DNA of 57,096 nt, from assembly GCA_934631005.1 (NCBI GenBank), contig CAKTXA010000016.1, positions 1 to 57,096 on the forward strand. Direction: 5' to 3'. Position numbers and translations under genes: made by a program. Numbering within the stretch: the first letter of the stretch is position 1; every line of letters starts with the position of its first letter. The notes under the pieces are model-generated. The model was not told the origin of the DNA and did no database searches. It worked only from the letters and a program-made list of their open reading frames with translations. This stretch comes from an uncultured Oscillospiraceae bacterium. Lineage in GTDB: Bacteria > Bacillota > Clostridia > Oscillospirales > Oscillospiraceae. Shown here piece after piece: positions 16,601 through 25,599 of the stretch.

Positions 16601-19363
16601 TGGTATCACATGGCGTCGCAGGCGGCGGGCGCACCGCGCGTGATGCGGAGCTCCATGCACAGCAACGCGCTGGAGCGGACGCACGATCTGGATACGCGCG
16701 GCTGGGTCATCGCGTCGCTCTCCGGCGGCGAGCCCACGCGCGAGATGGTGCGCTTCATCGACAGCCTGCATGACGTGCAGAACACCAAGGGCGAATACGT
16801 CAGCCTGTGGACGAATCAGGGCTGGCACAGCGCGGCCACCGGCGGAGAAAACGAGGACGGCAGCAATGTCTACACCATCGGCTGCGTGCTGTCGGCCATC
16901 GCGTCCGGCGGCGGTGACGTGGAAAAGCTCTATGCTGTGGGCGACAATACCCCGCTGCAGACCATCTATGACAAGCTGTATGAGGACGGCCTGTTTGACG
17001 GCGCAATGCCCAAGGATATGATCATCGGCCTCGGCGATATTCTGCATGGCAGCAACGTGTGGGCGCGCTATGCCCTCACCGAGGAGAAGTACAACGACCT
17101 GATCGCCAAGGCGCGCACGGAGGGCTTCACCACCGAGGCGGGCGCCATGCCCCCCTATGCGCAGACCGTGGACGTCGGCGAGGCGTACTACAACCTCTAT
17201 GACCAGGTCGCGAAAAAGCTGGTGGCGCGGAACGATTACTCCATGCGCGCCAACGTGACCTTCGGCATGCCCCACGAGCTCTTTGCCGACGAGGTCAAGA
17301 AAATGCCCGCAGCGGACGATCTGAAAGAGGAAAATCTGGACGCGCTGACCAAGCTCATCCAGCAGAATGAGGCTCTGGATGAATCGAGCCGCGAGTCGCT
17401 GGAGAAGGACAACGCCACCCAGGGCACGACGAAAACATATCAGAAGCTGGTCAAGGCCGGTCTCGCGCTCAAGGAGAAGAACACGGAGAGCGCGAAAAAG
17501 GTCGAGGACATCTACGACGGCATCAACGCCCTGCCCGACACCGTGACCGCCAGCAACGCCGAAGCCGCCAAAAAGGCAGCTGCCGACCTGCGCGAGAAGA
17601 TCAAAAACCTCACCGAGAAAGAGCGGGAACTGCTTGACTGGACGGGCGGCTCCGTGCTCGAAAAGCTCAAAAAGGTCGAAAACGCCACCCCCGTGGCCGA
17701 GATCACCGTCAGCTTCACGCTCTACGGCGACACGCTCCACAAGGTGACGGACGACACCGACCTGCACTCCTATCAGTTCACCCCGACGGAGGACCTCGTG
17801 GAGTGGGTGCCGACGACGAGCTTCACCGTCCCGGCAAATTCCACCGTGCACGACGTGTTTGACGCCGCGGTCAAGCAGTATGGCCTGAAATATGTGGAAA
17901 ACAGAGACCGCAACTACGTCAGCTCCATCACGTCGGCGGACGGCGTCACGCTGAAGGAGAAGGACAACACCACCAACTCCGGCTGGATGTACACGCTGAA
18001 CGGCCAGCACCCGAATCTCGGCCTTGCCGAGCAGACTGTGAAGAACAACGACGTGATCGTCTGGCACTGGACGGACGACTACACCATCGAGCAGGGCTCC
18101 GAGCACTGGAGCAACAGCCGCGTGGTCGAGTACATCGCAAATCTGCTGGACGCGAACGCGGACAACGCGAACTACGCCTACGGTAAGCTCGACTTCGACC
18201 TGAAGGCGAATGTGAATACGTTCCGCAATAACCGGAATACGCTCCGCACGGTTGAGGAGGCCATTCAGGCGATCAACTGGCGGATCCCTCTTGCTGACAA
18301 CGCCAATGACTACAACGCGGTCTACAGCTGGGTCAACAAGAAGCTGAACGACGTGAAGGGCCAGCTGGACGGCGGCGAGCTGGCGCTTGTGATGGATGAT
18401 CCGTACAACGATGTGATACCTGCGATCCCCGGCCTTGACGGCAGCTTCACCGCGAAGGTCATCCTCACGAAGGGCGACGGCGACAGCCGCGTCACGCTGG
18501 AGGTCGCCATCAACGGCACGATCGAGCATCCGATCTCGAGCAGCGCCGCCGTGAAGAGCGTCACGGTCTGCGGCACCGCCGCGAGCGCAAACGGGAACAG
18601 CTACACGGTCACGGTGCCGTATGGCAGCAGCGTGACGGCGGCGAGCTTCACGATCGTTCCGGACGACGGCGCAAGCGTCACCGGCCCGACGGAGGAGGAC
18701 GGCGTGTGGAAATTCACCGTCACCGCCGAGGATGGCACGACGACGGAAGAGTACACCGTGAAGGTGAGCGTCGCGTCGAAGCCTGCCGGCGGCGGCACGT
18801 CTGGCAAGCCCGCCAAGAGCAACAAGGATCAGCAGACCGCCGAACCGGATGACGGCCTCACGTTTACCGATGTCCGCACGGGCAGCTGGTATTACGAGGC
18901 TGTGCAGTACGCGGCGGAGAACGGGCTGATGACCGGCACGTCCGCGACGCAGTTTGCGCCGAACGCCGACACGACGCGCGGCATGATCGTCACGATCCTG
19001 GCCCGCCTGGAGGGCGAGGACACGTCCGGCACGCCGTGGTACGCCGCGGGCCGCCGCTGGGCGATGGACGCCGGTGTCTCCGATGGCACGAACATGGACG
19101 GCAGGATCACCCGCGAGCAGCTGGCCGCGATGCTCTACCGCTACGCAAAGGCGAAGGGCTGCGACGTGTCCGCATCCGCTGACATTTCCGCCTATACCGA
19201 CGCCTCCGGCGTTTCGGCATGGGCGCTGGACGCGATGCGCTGGGCAGTCGGCGCCGGCCTGATCGGCGGCCGCACCGCCACGACCCTTGCCCCGCAGGGC
19301 AACGCGACCCGCGCCGAGGTCGCCGCGATCCTCATGCGCTTTGCGCAGAAAATCGCGAACTGA
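13649..19363 (+). CDS. Giant SLH-anchored, transcobalamin-like (DUF4430) surface protein
   Basis: The 1,904-aa protein has a signal peptide (cleavage near VGA-A, residue ~35). It then has beta domains, including an Ig-like module at ~220-320 (LSYQWYRGSS) and cadherin-like/beta-sandwich modules to ~860. A helical region at ~870-1210 has the repeat pattern of alpha/alpha toroids of the prenyltransferase/transcobalamin type (ATDWAACIMEIVILGYNP; RGWVIASLSGGEPT; YTIGCVLSAIASGG). A helical linker follows at ~1210-1340. DUF4430 occupies ~1355-1490 (STVHDVFDAAVKQYGL, SGWMYTLNG, VKNNDVIVWHW). A cadherin-like module at ~1620-1710 and three SLH repeats (~1735-1904) complete it. Toroid plus DUF4430 is the layout of intrinsic factor/transcobalamin. 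Together with the cobalamin riboswitch this suggests corrinoid binding at the cell surface; binding itself is inferred. Confidence 0.88.
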   Translation: MNTKETKRGTAKRLSALALALVMLFMLLPVQVGAADGNNVVTVSPNLFRTITLSQEYTTVESTSKLVTLQDGSRNATEYVIKLPQAADTVNFTCEFDTLNNMTYTFYAAEESAAEGGTVTLNVKKTHTDVRRIPELGSEVISTDFPETGELSVDDSTPPTSSLSVQMENGVGETKYLALYTGEITAVDSTSTPPLLTRTYYLSGIYKFKFVVEAPQVDPTPTITSDLTFNGHLCGLNGTLEPLRVEATAAEGVELSYQWYRGSSQNDVTTAIENATDASYMPPTDTLGTTYYKVIVTGTVDGRSETAESTVARVVVRESSTERQFSLTSALNQPVSKLDGSDHIYYVRFQTAELMDQSPLIMGSVVLQGVLPDGVTIDEVWAGSPGDVFDDFTLTVDDVTGAFRLFASSYTAEEALASSMTHNFGKCYYFRLSSGDVYTVIIDNDWKQHLGDEAKRRPQVVELVDEGGDEALILEDFLVSNFQSDNNTSSVVRGTLTSDHPVVLRAEVQSGGFDLSTTRVQKNRAPYYWDKAQRSWVVVNGQRMPESGFFSGNASNEQSFTSPAFTLQPGLNVVEVYTDAFSFYLDPRLNSKTTGLGTYYYDRQEKRSTTPLYNTTSVVYLIDYQGESAETLPSEADNAELELPAALRFGEVDSQLEACPLMWDEAAQSYTLAVPDRYRTGADDSSDSMYSIYGHAVLLSMRTAAAGASAEIIDAPDGMIVGEQVGSCVFLNMLTLKGQENPGFTIRVTAADGETTKDYPVKVVYASSTTTPELVIGGGATLDGTFDADTYSYYVDYTGASAENGTLTATLPAGSTATIDGQPYTSGATWTLDPTKDFYRLTITAEDHYTVTSYYFVTRYKDGTIPYATVSDSTKALAKEMLGRWYQILNSSEYLSSYWGVFEAAATGKDENLTPFDFNGIYVEDPARHQMKQATDWAACIMEIVILGYNPYHFPYYDEGVYKEDFNYVDALIKCGGGAWANNVWYHMASQAAGAPRVMRSSMHSNALERTHDLDTRGWVIASLSGGEPTREMVRFIDSLHDVQNTKGEYVSLWTNQGWHSAATGGENEDGSNVYTIGCVLSAIASGGGDVEKLYAVGDNTPLQTIYDKLYEDGLFDGAMPKDMIIGLGDILHGSNVWARYALTEEKYNDLIAKARTEGFTTEAGAMPPYAQTVDVGEAYYNLYDQVAKKLVARNDYSMRANVTFGMPHELFADEVKKMPAADDLKEENLDALTKLIQQNEALDESSRESLEKDNATQGTTKTYQKLVKAGLALKEKNTESAKKVEDIYDGINALPDTVTASNAEAAKKAAADLREKIKNLTEKERELLDWTGGSVLEKLKKVENATPVAEITVSFTLYGDTLHKVTDDTDLHSYQFTPTEDLVEWVPTTSFTVPANSTVHDVFDAAVKQYGLKYVENRDRNYVSSITSADGVTLKEKDNTTNSGWMYTLNGQHPNLGLAEQTVKNNDVIVWHWTDDYTIEQGSEHWSNSRVVEYIANLLDANADNANYAYGKLDFDLKANVNTFRNNRNTLRTVEEAIQAINWRIPLADNANDYNAVYSWVNKKLNDVKGQLDGGELALVMDDPYNDVIPAIPGLDGSFTAKVILTKGDGDSRVTLEVAINGTIEHPISSSAAVKSVTVCGTAASANGNSYTVTVPYGSSVTAASFTIVPDDGASVTGPTEEDGVWKFTVTAEDGTTTEEYTVKVSVASKPAGGGTSGKPAKSNKDQQTAEPDDGLTFTDVRTGSWYYEAVQYAAENGLMTGTSATQFAPNADTTRGMIVTILARLEGEDTSGTPWYAAGRRWAMDAGVSDGTNMDGRITREQLAAMLYRYAKAKGCDVSASADISAYTDASGVSAWALDAMRWAVGAGLIGGRTATTLAPQGNATRAEVAAILMRFAQKIAN

Positions 19364-19373
19364 ACCGCAGCGC

Positions 19374-19408
19374 ACGCCCCATCTCCCAAACGGGAGATGG
19401 GGCGTTTT
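19374..19408 (+). terminator. Terminator of the giant SLH gene
   Basis: ACGCCCCATCTCCC / GGGAGATGGGGCGT stem with loop AAAC, followed by TTTT, 10 bases after the stop. It separates the riboswitch unit from the MMPL unit. Confidence 0.88.
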
Positions 19409-19461
19409 GCGCGCCGTGTCACGCCGCCGGATTTTTGGGACACTTGGCTGCAAATGACCCA

Positions 19462-19505
19462 TTGCCAAAATGAAAAAAGTGCGGTATTCTATGCGTGAAT
19501 TACGC
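19462..19505 (+). promoter_or_regulatory. Promoter and possible operator of the MMPL operon
   Basis: TTGCCA (19462-19467), 17-bp spacer, TATTCT (19485-19490). The inverted repeat GCGT-GAATT-ACGC at 19493-19505 covers the expected transcription start and could bind a repressor, for example a TetR-type protein; no such regulator is encoded next to it. Confidence 0.6.
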
Positions 19506-19547
19506 GGCAGTATGCCGAAACGGTTTTTAGAAGGAGGGGGAACGCCT

Positions 19548-22076
19548 GTGAGCACGCAAACGGAGCAGAAGCCGTCATTTATGCTCAAGCTCTCCACGTT
19601 CATTGTGGATAAGCGCAATCTGGTGTTTCTGATCGTCATCATCGCGCTCATTTTCTCGGTATTTGCAAGCAGCTGGGTCACGGTCGAGGACGATCTGACC
19701 ACGTATCTGCCCGCGGACTCGGAGACGCGGCGAGGGCTGGACGTGATGGAGGATCAGTTCACGACCTACGGCACGGCGTCCGTGATGGTGGCGAACATCA
19801 CCTATGACGAGGCCGAGGCGCTGAGCGAGCAGCTGGCCGACATTGACGGCGTGCAGAGCGTGTCGTTTGATGGCACCGAGGACCACTATGCCGACGCGTC
19901 GGCGCTGTTTTCGGTGACGTTTGACTACGATGAAAAAGACGACCGGTGCCTGGACGCACTGGCGGAGGTCAAGACGGTGCTGGACGGGCGCGATGTGTAC
20001 GTCTCCACCGAGCTTGGCAACGCCAAGAAGGAGACCATCGAGCGCGAGGTCAACGTCATTATGATCTATGTGGCGGTCATCGTGGTGACAGTGCTGCTGC
20101 TGACGTCGCAGACCTACGGCGAGGTGCCGGTCTTGATCCTGACGTTCGTGATCGCGATGGTGCTGAACAAGGGCTGCAACTTCCTGCTCGGGACGATCTC
20201 GTTCGTGTCGAACTCCGTGACGAGCATCCTGCAGCTGGCCCTGAGTCTGGACTACGCAGTCATTTTGTGCAACCGCTTTAAGGAGGAGCATCAGACGCTT
20301 CCCGTGCGTGAGGCGGCCATCGTGGCGCTGAGCAAGGCCATCCCCGAGATCGGCGCGAGTTCGCTGACCACGGTGGGCGGTCTGGCGGCGATGCTGTTCA
20401 TGCAGTTCAAGATCGGCCCCGATATGGGCATCTGCCTCATTAAGGCGATCGTGTTCGCGCTTTTGTCGGTGTTTGTGATCATGCCGGGGCTGCTGGTGCT
20501 GTTTGGGCCGCTCATCGACAAAACGCGGCACAAGGACTTTGTGCCGAAGATCCCGTTCGTCGGCAAGATCGACTATGCCACGCGCTTTATCGTGCCGGTG
20601 GTGTTTGTGGTGCTGGCGGTGCTGGGGCTGCATTTTTCCAACAATTGCCCCTATGCCTACGGCTACAGCACGCTGGAGACGCCCAAGCTCAACGAGACGC
20701 AGATCGCCGACAATATGGTCAAGGAGCATTTCGGCTCGTCCAACATGGTGGCACTCGTCGTTCCGGCGGGCGATTATGAGACCGAAGCGCTGCTGCTGTC
20801 GGATATTGAGGGCTACGAGCAGGTGGACCACACGATGGGTCTTGCCAATGTGGAGGCGCTGGACGGCTATATGCTGGCCGACAAGCTGACGCCGCGGCAG
20901 TTTGCGGAGCTGGCGGGGCTGGATTATGAGGCCGCGCAGCTCGTCTATGCCGCCTACGCGGCCAGCCAGGAGGAGTACGGGCAGGTGCTCGGCAATCTTG
21001 CGACCTACCGCGTGCCGCTCATCGACATGTTCCTGTACGTCTGCGATAAGATCGACGAGGGCCTTGTGACGCTCGACGACGAGCAGACCGAAACGCTGAA
21101 CGACGCCGCAAAGCAGATGCGCAGCGCGCAGGCGCAGCTGTGCGGCACGGAATATGACCGGATGCTCGTGTATCTCACGCTCCCGGTCAGCGGCGACGAG
21201 ACGTATCAGTTTACCGACACCATTCGGGAGCTTGCGCAGAGCTACTACCCGGACGGACAGGTGCTGGTGTGCGGCGAGTCGACGAACGAATACGACTTTG
21301 AAAAATCCTTCTCCCGCGACAATACGGTCGTGAGCGTGGTGTCCATCCTGATCGTTCTGGTGGTGCTGCTGTTCACGTTCAAGTCGGCGGGCATGCCGAT
21401 CCTGCTCATCATGGTCATTCAGGGCAGTATCTGGATCAACTTCTCCGTGCCGACCCTCACGGGGACGGGGCTGTTCTTTATGAGCTATCTGGTAGTCAGC
21501 TCCATCCAGATGGGCGCGAACATCGACTACGCCATCGTCATCGCCAGCCGCTATCAGGAGCTGAAGCAGCAGATGCCCCACAAGCAGGCGATGATCGAAA
21601 CGCTGAACTTCGCGTTCCCCACCATCATCACCTCCGGCACCATCCTTGCAACGGCCGGTATCCTCATCGGCCAGATGACCTCGGAGGCTACGATCGTGGG
21701 CATCGGCCAGAGCCTTGGGCGCGGCACGATCCTCTCCATGTTCCTCGTGCTGTTCGTGCTGCCGCAGATCCTGCTCATCGGCGGTGACATCGCGGACAAG
21801 ACGTCGTTCAGCGTGCCGAAGGCGGCGCTGCGGCGCAAAGAGGGCAGCGGCCGCGTGTATGTGGACGGCCTTGTCAGCGGTGAGATCCGCGGCACGGTCA
21901 GCGGCGTGATGCGCGCGAATGTGGACGGCACGGTCGACCTGCGCGTCATCTCCGGCAATGTGGAGCAGCTGGAGCGGGCCAAGCTGCCCGCGGGCAGCGG
22001 CGACGCGCCGGACGATGCGCCGCCGGAGGATGCTCCGGCAAATTCTGCGGCAGAGGAGGGAAGCGGCGATGAATAA
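19548..22076 (+). CDS. MMPL/RND-family membrane transporter
   Basis: The 842-aa protein is predicted to start at the GTG at 19548, which has AGGAGGGGG 8-10 bases upstream; an ATG at 19470 lies within the promoter. It has the duplicated RND layout. TM1 (KRNLVFLIVIIALIF) is followed by an extracellular domain (VEDDLTTYLPADSETRRG) and a helix bundle with LDYAVILCNRFKEE. A second TM and extracellular domain then leads to a second bundle with GANIDYAIVIASRYQELK. The paired D-Y-A motifs are the proton-relay positions of MMPL proteins. The C-terminal cytosolic tail has short G-x-V repeats (VDGLVSGEIRGTVSGVM) like a small beta helix. Substrates of the family are lipids or hydrophobic compounds. It overlaps the next gene by 8 bases. 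Confidence 0.9.
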   Translation: MSTQTEQKPSFMLKLSTFIVDKRNLVFLIVIIALIFSVFASSWVTVEDDLTTYLPADSETRRGLDVMEDQFTTYGTASVMVANITYDEAEALSEQLADIDGVQSVSFDGTEDHYADASALFSVTFDYDEKDDRCLDALAEVKTVLDGRDVYVSTELGNAKKETIEREVNVIMIYVAVIVVTVLLLTSQTYGEVPVLILTFVIAMVLNKGCNFLLGTISFVSNSVTSILQLALSLDYAVILCNRFKEEHQTLPVREAAIVALSKAIPEIGASSLTTVGGLAAMLFMQFKIGPDMGICLIKAIVFALLSVFVIMPGLLVLFGPLIDKTRHKDFVPKIPFVGKIDYATRFIVPVVFVVLAVLGLHFSNNCPYAYGYSTLETPKLNETQIADNMVKEHFGSSNMVALVVPAGDYETEALLLSDIEGYEQVDHTMGLANVEALDGYMLADKLTPRQFAELAGLDYEAAQLVYAAYAASQEEYGQVLGNLATYRVPLIDMFLYVCDKIDEGLVTLDDEQTETLNDAAKQMRSAQAQLCGTEYDRMLVYLTLPVSGDETYQFTDTIRELAQSYYPDGQVLVCGESTNEYDFEKSFSRDNTVVSVVSILIVLVVLLFTFKSAGMPILLIMVIQGSIWINFSVPTLTGTGLFFMSYLVVSSIQMGANIDYAIVIASRYQELKQQMPHKQAMIETLNFAFPTIITSGTILATAGILIGQMTSEATIVGIGQSLGRGTILSMFLVLFVLPQILLIGGDIADKTSFSVPKAALRRKEGSGRVYVDGLVSGEIRGTVSGVMRANVDGTVDLRVISGNVEQLERAKLPAGSGDAPDDAPPEDAPANSAAEEGSGDE

Positions 22077-25000
22077 GCGTAACGGATCCCGGCGCGCCGG
22101 GGCAGTTTTGATCCTGCTGGCGCTGCTTCTGAGCCTGTGCCCCGCGGGGCTGGCGGCAGACAGCGAGGTGCGCATCGGAAGCGCAGAAGAGCTTGCGGAC
22201 TTTGCGGCAAAGTGTGCGTCCGACAGCTACTCGCGCGGCCTGACGGCCGTTTTGACGGACGATATTGACCTTGAGAACACGGCGGTGTACATCCCCATCT
22301 TTTTGGGCACGTTTGACGGCGGCGGCCATACCATCCGGCGGCTCGACCTGTCGTCCGGCGACTCGCGGCTGGCGCTGTTCGGCCGCATCGAGCGCGGCGG
22401 CACGGTGAAAAGCCTGCGCGTGGAGGGGAGCATCACGCCGTCCGGCTCGCAGAGCACGGTGGGCGGCATCGCGGCGGAGAACTACGGGCGCATCGACACC
22501 TGCGTGTTTGCCGGGACGGTCATCGCCTCGGAGCAGGTGGGCGGCATCGCGGGCCTGAACGAGGCCGGCGGCGTCATCACGGCCTGCCGCGTGGCGGGCG
22601 TTATTCAGGGCAAGCGCTTTACCGGCGGCATCGTGGGCGAAAACGCGGGCAGCGTGGTGCGCTGCACGAATCTCGCCGCCGTGAATACGAGCGTGACCGA
22701 TGAAGAACTCGATATTGAAGAACTGGGCAATCTTGACAGCACGGTCTACGATCTGCTTAAAAACCGGAGCATCGACAACGAGACCGGCACCCTGACCGAC
22801 ACCGGCGGCATCGCCGGGCATTCCACGGGCGTGCTGCAGAGCTGCGAGAATAACGGCTCGGTCGGCTATCCGCACGTGGGCTACAACGTCGGCGGCATCG
22901 CCGGGCGGCAGAGCGGCTATATCAGCAACTGCAAAAACCGCGGCGAGATCCAGGGGCGCAAGGACGTGGGCGGTCTGGTCGGCCAGATGGCGCCGGATAT
23001 TACGCTGCAGACCTCTGGCGACAGTCTGGAGGAATTGCAGGACGAGCTGAACACGCTCCATTCCATGCTCAGCCGCACGATGGACGACGCCGAGACGGTC
23101 GGCGACGACGTGTCTGCGCAGCTCTCACAGGTGACGGACTACGCCGATTCAGCGCGCACGCACGCGGGCGACCTTGTGGATCAGGTGCAGGAATTCACCG
23201 ATGCGAACATCGAAGCGGTCAACAGCGTGTCGCTGCTGGCGGAGCGGTATGTCTCCAAGGGCAGCGTGGTGCTGGAGGATCTGGCGGACGCGTCGGAGGA
23301 GCTGGCGCTGGCCATGCGCGAGATGGAGGATATTCCGGCGCTGTTGCAGAACGTGAGCGAGGTGAACGACACGCTGCTGCGGCAGCTGCGCGATTTTGCC
23401 GACAACACGCAGGCGGCGGCGGAGGCGATGCAGCGCGGCGTGGAGGCGATGGACGAGGCGTTCCGGGTCATCGCGGACTGGGACCCGGATCTTCCGGATA
23501 CGTCGCAGCTGCAGGATGATCTGCAGGTGCTCGCACAGGCGGCGCAGACGCTGAGCGAAACGGCGTCGCAGGCACTGGACGAGTATAATCAGACGGGCAC
23601 GGTGAGCGCCGAGACGCGCGAAGCGCTGCGGCTGGCTTTGCAGGATACGCTGGACGCGAACGCCGATGTGCTGGCCGATCTCAACGAGCTGCTGGCAAAC
23701 ACCGACTTCAGCGCCCTGCTCGATGAGACGCTGGAGGTCCTGCGGGAATTCTCCGGCCATATGCGTGACGCGATGCGCGAATTTTCGGACGCGGCGCGGC
23801 TGCTGCGCGATGCGATGGGCGATCTGTCGGACGCGCTGGACACGCTGCGCACGATCAACAGCTATCTTGAGGAGATCTTCGGCGATCTGGCGGACGCCGC
23901 CCCGGCGCTGACGCGCGCGGCGGAGGAGCTCACGCAGGCGTTCCGCGACGGCGCGCAGTGGGCGCGCGACCTTGGAAACGAGGAGCCGATCACATTTACG
24001 TCGCTCGGCTCGGATTTTTCAAGCAGCGCGGACGCGCTGAACGCGGCGCTGAGCGGCGTGAGCACGGAGCTCGGCGGGCTCAATGACACGCTCGATACGT
24101 CCAGCTCCGTGCTGCTGTCGGATATGCGGCAGATCAACAATCAGGCGAACAAGGTGATGAACCTGTTCTTCAACATCCTCAACGACACGCAGAACGCGGA
24201 CTATTCGGACATCTACGAGGATGTGTCGGATCAGAGCCTGCAAAGCGCCGTGGAGGGCAAGGTGCAGGAGAGCACGAACAGCGGCAGCGTGTCCGCCGAC
24301 CGCAATGTGGGCGGCCTTGTCGGCGCGATGGCGATCGAATATGACCTCGACCCCGAGGACGACCTGACGTCCGACAAGACGACCGGCCTGCGGCGCTATA
24401 CGTATCAGACGCGCGCGGTGCTGCTGAACTGCACGAACACCGGCACCGTGGAGGCCAAGCGCAGCTGTGCAGGCAGCGTGACGGGCCGGATGGATCTCGG
24501 CACGATCTCCGGCTGCGGCGGCTTCGGCGATGTGACGAGCGAGTCGGGCGACTATGTGGGCGGCGTGTGCGGCTTCTCTCTGTCGTCCATTCAGGACAGC
24601 TACGCCAAGTGCACGCTCTCGGGCGGAAAGTACGTGGGCGGCATCGCGGGCTCCGGCAGCCGGGTGTCGAACTGCGTGTCCATGGTGGCGCTTGCGGACT
24701 GCAGCCAGTTTACCGGCGCGATCGCGGGCGAGATCACGGACGACTATCAGAATAACCGCTTCGTCTCCGACACGCTCGCGGGCGTGGACCGCGTCAGCCT
24801 GTCCGGCAAGGCGGAGAGCATTTCGTATGCGCAGCTGCTGCGCATCGAGGGCCTGCCGAAGCAGATGAAGGAGCTGACGCTCCGCTTTGTGGCGGACGGT
24901 GTGACGCTGGCGAGCTATCCGATCGTGTACGGGGCGTCGTTCCCGATGGAAAATGCGCCGCGCATCCCGCAGCAGGCGGGCAAATACGCCGTCTGGGATC

Positions 25001-25599
25001 ACGAAACGCTGGAGGAGCTGCACTTTGACACCGTTGTGACGGCGGTGTATACGACGTATGTAACGACGCTGGCGTCCGCCGCGCAGCGCGAGGGCGGGCA
25101 GGCGGTGTTCCTGGCCGAGGGGCGCTTTGACGACGAAGCGCAGCTGACGGCGGAGCCGCTTCCGGCGGACGCGGATGCCCCGGCGCTGACGATGGACTTC
25201 TGGAGCGCTGTGCGGCAGGCGTTCGGCGCGCAGAGCGTGCGCCGCGGCGAGCTGCTGGAGCAGTGGAGCCTGACCGTGCCCGACGACGGGCGCACGGAGC
25301 ATCTGGTGCACTATCTGCCGCCGGAGGACGGCCGCGGCGAGCTGGTCGCGTTCGTGAAGGGTGCGGACGGCTGGACGATGTATAGCTGCGGCGATTTCGG
25401 CAGCTACGCCACGCTGACGCTGCCCACTGGCCAGACGCAGATCGCGCTGGCGCGCCTGCACGCCGTCTGGTGGGTCTGGCTCATCCCCGCCGGCATCGCG
25501 CTGCTGGTGCTTGTATGCATCGTGCTGGCCGTGCATAAAAAGCACAAAAAGGCGAAAAAGACAAAACCACCGGCAGAACAAACCCCTGCGGCAACATAA
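22069..25599 (+). CDS. Large surface protein with GLUG-like repeats, long coiled coil and C-terminal TM
   Basis: The 1,176-aa protein starts at the ATG overlapping the MMPL stop; the MMPL 3' end carries GAGGAGGG 8 bases before it. A signal peptide ends near LAA-D (residue ~31). Residues ~40-310 and ~740-900 hold Gly-rich GLUG-like beta repeats (VGGIAG, TGGIVGEN, VGGLVG, YVGGVCG, YVGGIAG). Between them ~370 residues (about 320-695) are helical with Ala/Asp/Leu heptads and resemble the long helical stalks of YhgE/Pip-type proteins. A Trp-rich TM helix (WWVWLIPAGIALLVLVCI) and a Lys-rich tail end the protein, so it is membrane-anchored and faces outward. Coupling to the MMPL gene suggests that the two form one export or surface-assembly machine. 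No enzymatic motif is visible. Confidence 0.85.
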   Translation: MNKRNGSRRAGAVLILLALLLSLCPAGLAADSEVRIGSAEELADFAAKCASDSYSRGLTAVLTDDIDLENTAVYIPIFLGTFDGGGHTIRRLDLSSGDSRLALFGRIERGGTVKSLRVEGSITPSGSQSTVGGIAAENYGRIDTCVFAGTVIASEQVGGIAGLNEAGGVITACRVAGVIQGKRFTGGIVGENAGSVVRCTNLAAVNTSVTDEELDIEELGNLDSTVYDLLKNRSIDNETGTLTDTGGIAGHSTGVLQSCENNGSVGYPHVGYNVGGIAGRQSGYISNCKNRGEIQGRKDVGGLVGQMAPDITLQTSGDSLEELQDELNTLHSMLSRTMDDAETVGDDVSAQLSQVTDYADSARTHAGDLVDQVQEFTDANIEAVNSVSLLAERYVSKGSVVLEDLADASEELALAMREMEDIPALLQNVSEVNDTLLRQLRDFADNTQAAAEAMQRGVEAMDEAFRVIADWDPDLPDTSQLQDDLQVLAQAAQTLSETASQALDEYNQTGTVSAETREALRLALQDTLDANADVLADLNELLANTDFSALLDETLEVLREFSGHMRDAMREFSDAARLLRDAMGDLSDALDTLRTINSYLEEIFGDLADAAPALTRAAEELTQAFRDGAQWARDLGNEEPITFTSLGSDFSSSADALNAALSGVSTELGGLNDTLDTSSSVLLSDMRQINNQANKVMNLFFNILNDTQNADYSDIYEDVSDQSLQSAVEGKVQESTNSGSVSADRNVGGLVGAMAIEYDLDPEDDLTSDKTTGLRRYTYQTRAVLLNCTNTGTVEAKRSCAGSVTGRMDLGTISGCGGFGDVTSESGDYVGGVCGFSLSSIQDSYAKCTLSGGKYVGGIAGSGSRVSNCVSMVALADCSQFTGAIAGEITDDYQNNRFVSDTLAGVDRVSLSGKAESISYAQLLRIEGLPKQMKELTLRFVADGVTLASYPIVYGASFPMENAPRIPQQAGKYAVWDHETLEELHFDTVVTAVYTTYVTTLASAAQREGGQAVFLAEGRFDDEAQLTAEPLPADADAPALTMDFWSAVRQAFGAQSVRRGELLEQWSLTVPDDGRTEHLVHYLPPEDGRGELVAFVKGADGWTMYSCGDFGSYATLTLPTGQTQIALARLHAVWWVWLIPAGIALLVLVCIVLAVHKKHKKAKKTKPPAEQTPAAT

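Noticed and set aside
19470..19547. Upstream ATG start of the MMPL protein
   Set aside because: The ATG overlaps the promoter spacer and would lie upstream of the transcription start; the GTG at 19548 has a strong ribosome binding site.
13166..19702. A 2,178-codon open frame on the minus strand opposite the giant SLH gene
   Set aside because: It is the complement shadow of a high-GC coding sequence, with Arg/His/Val-rich, domain-free translation. The plus-strand protein has a signal peptide, DUF4430 and SLH repeats.
19575..22175. 866-codon minus-strand frame opposite the MMPL gene
   Set aside because: His/Arg-rich shadow translation; the plus-strand protein has clear RND topology.
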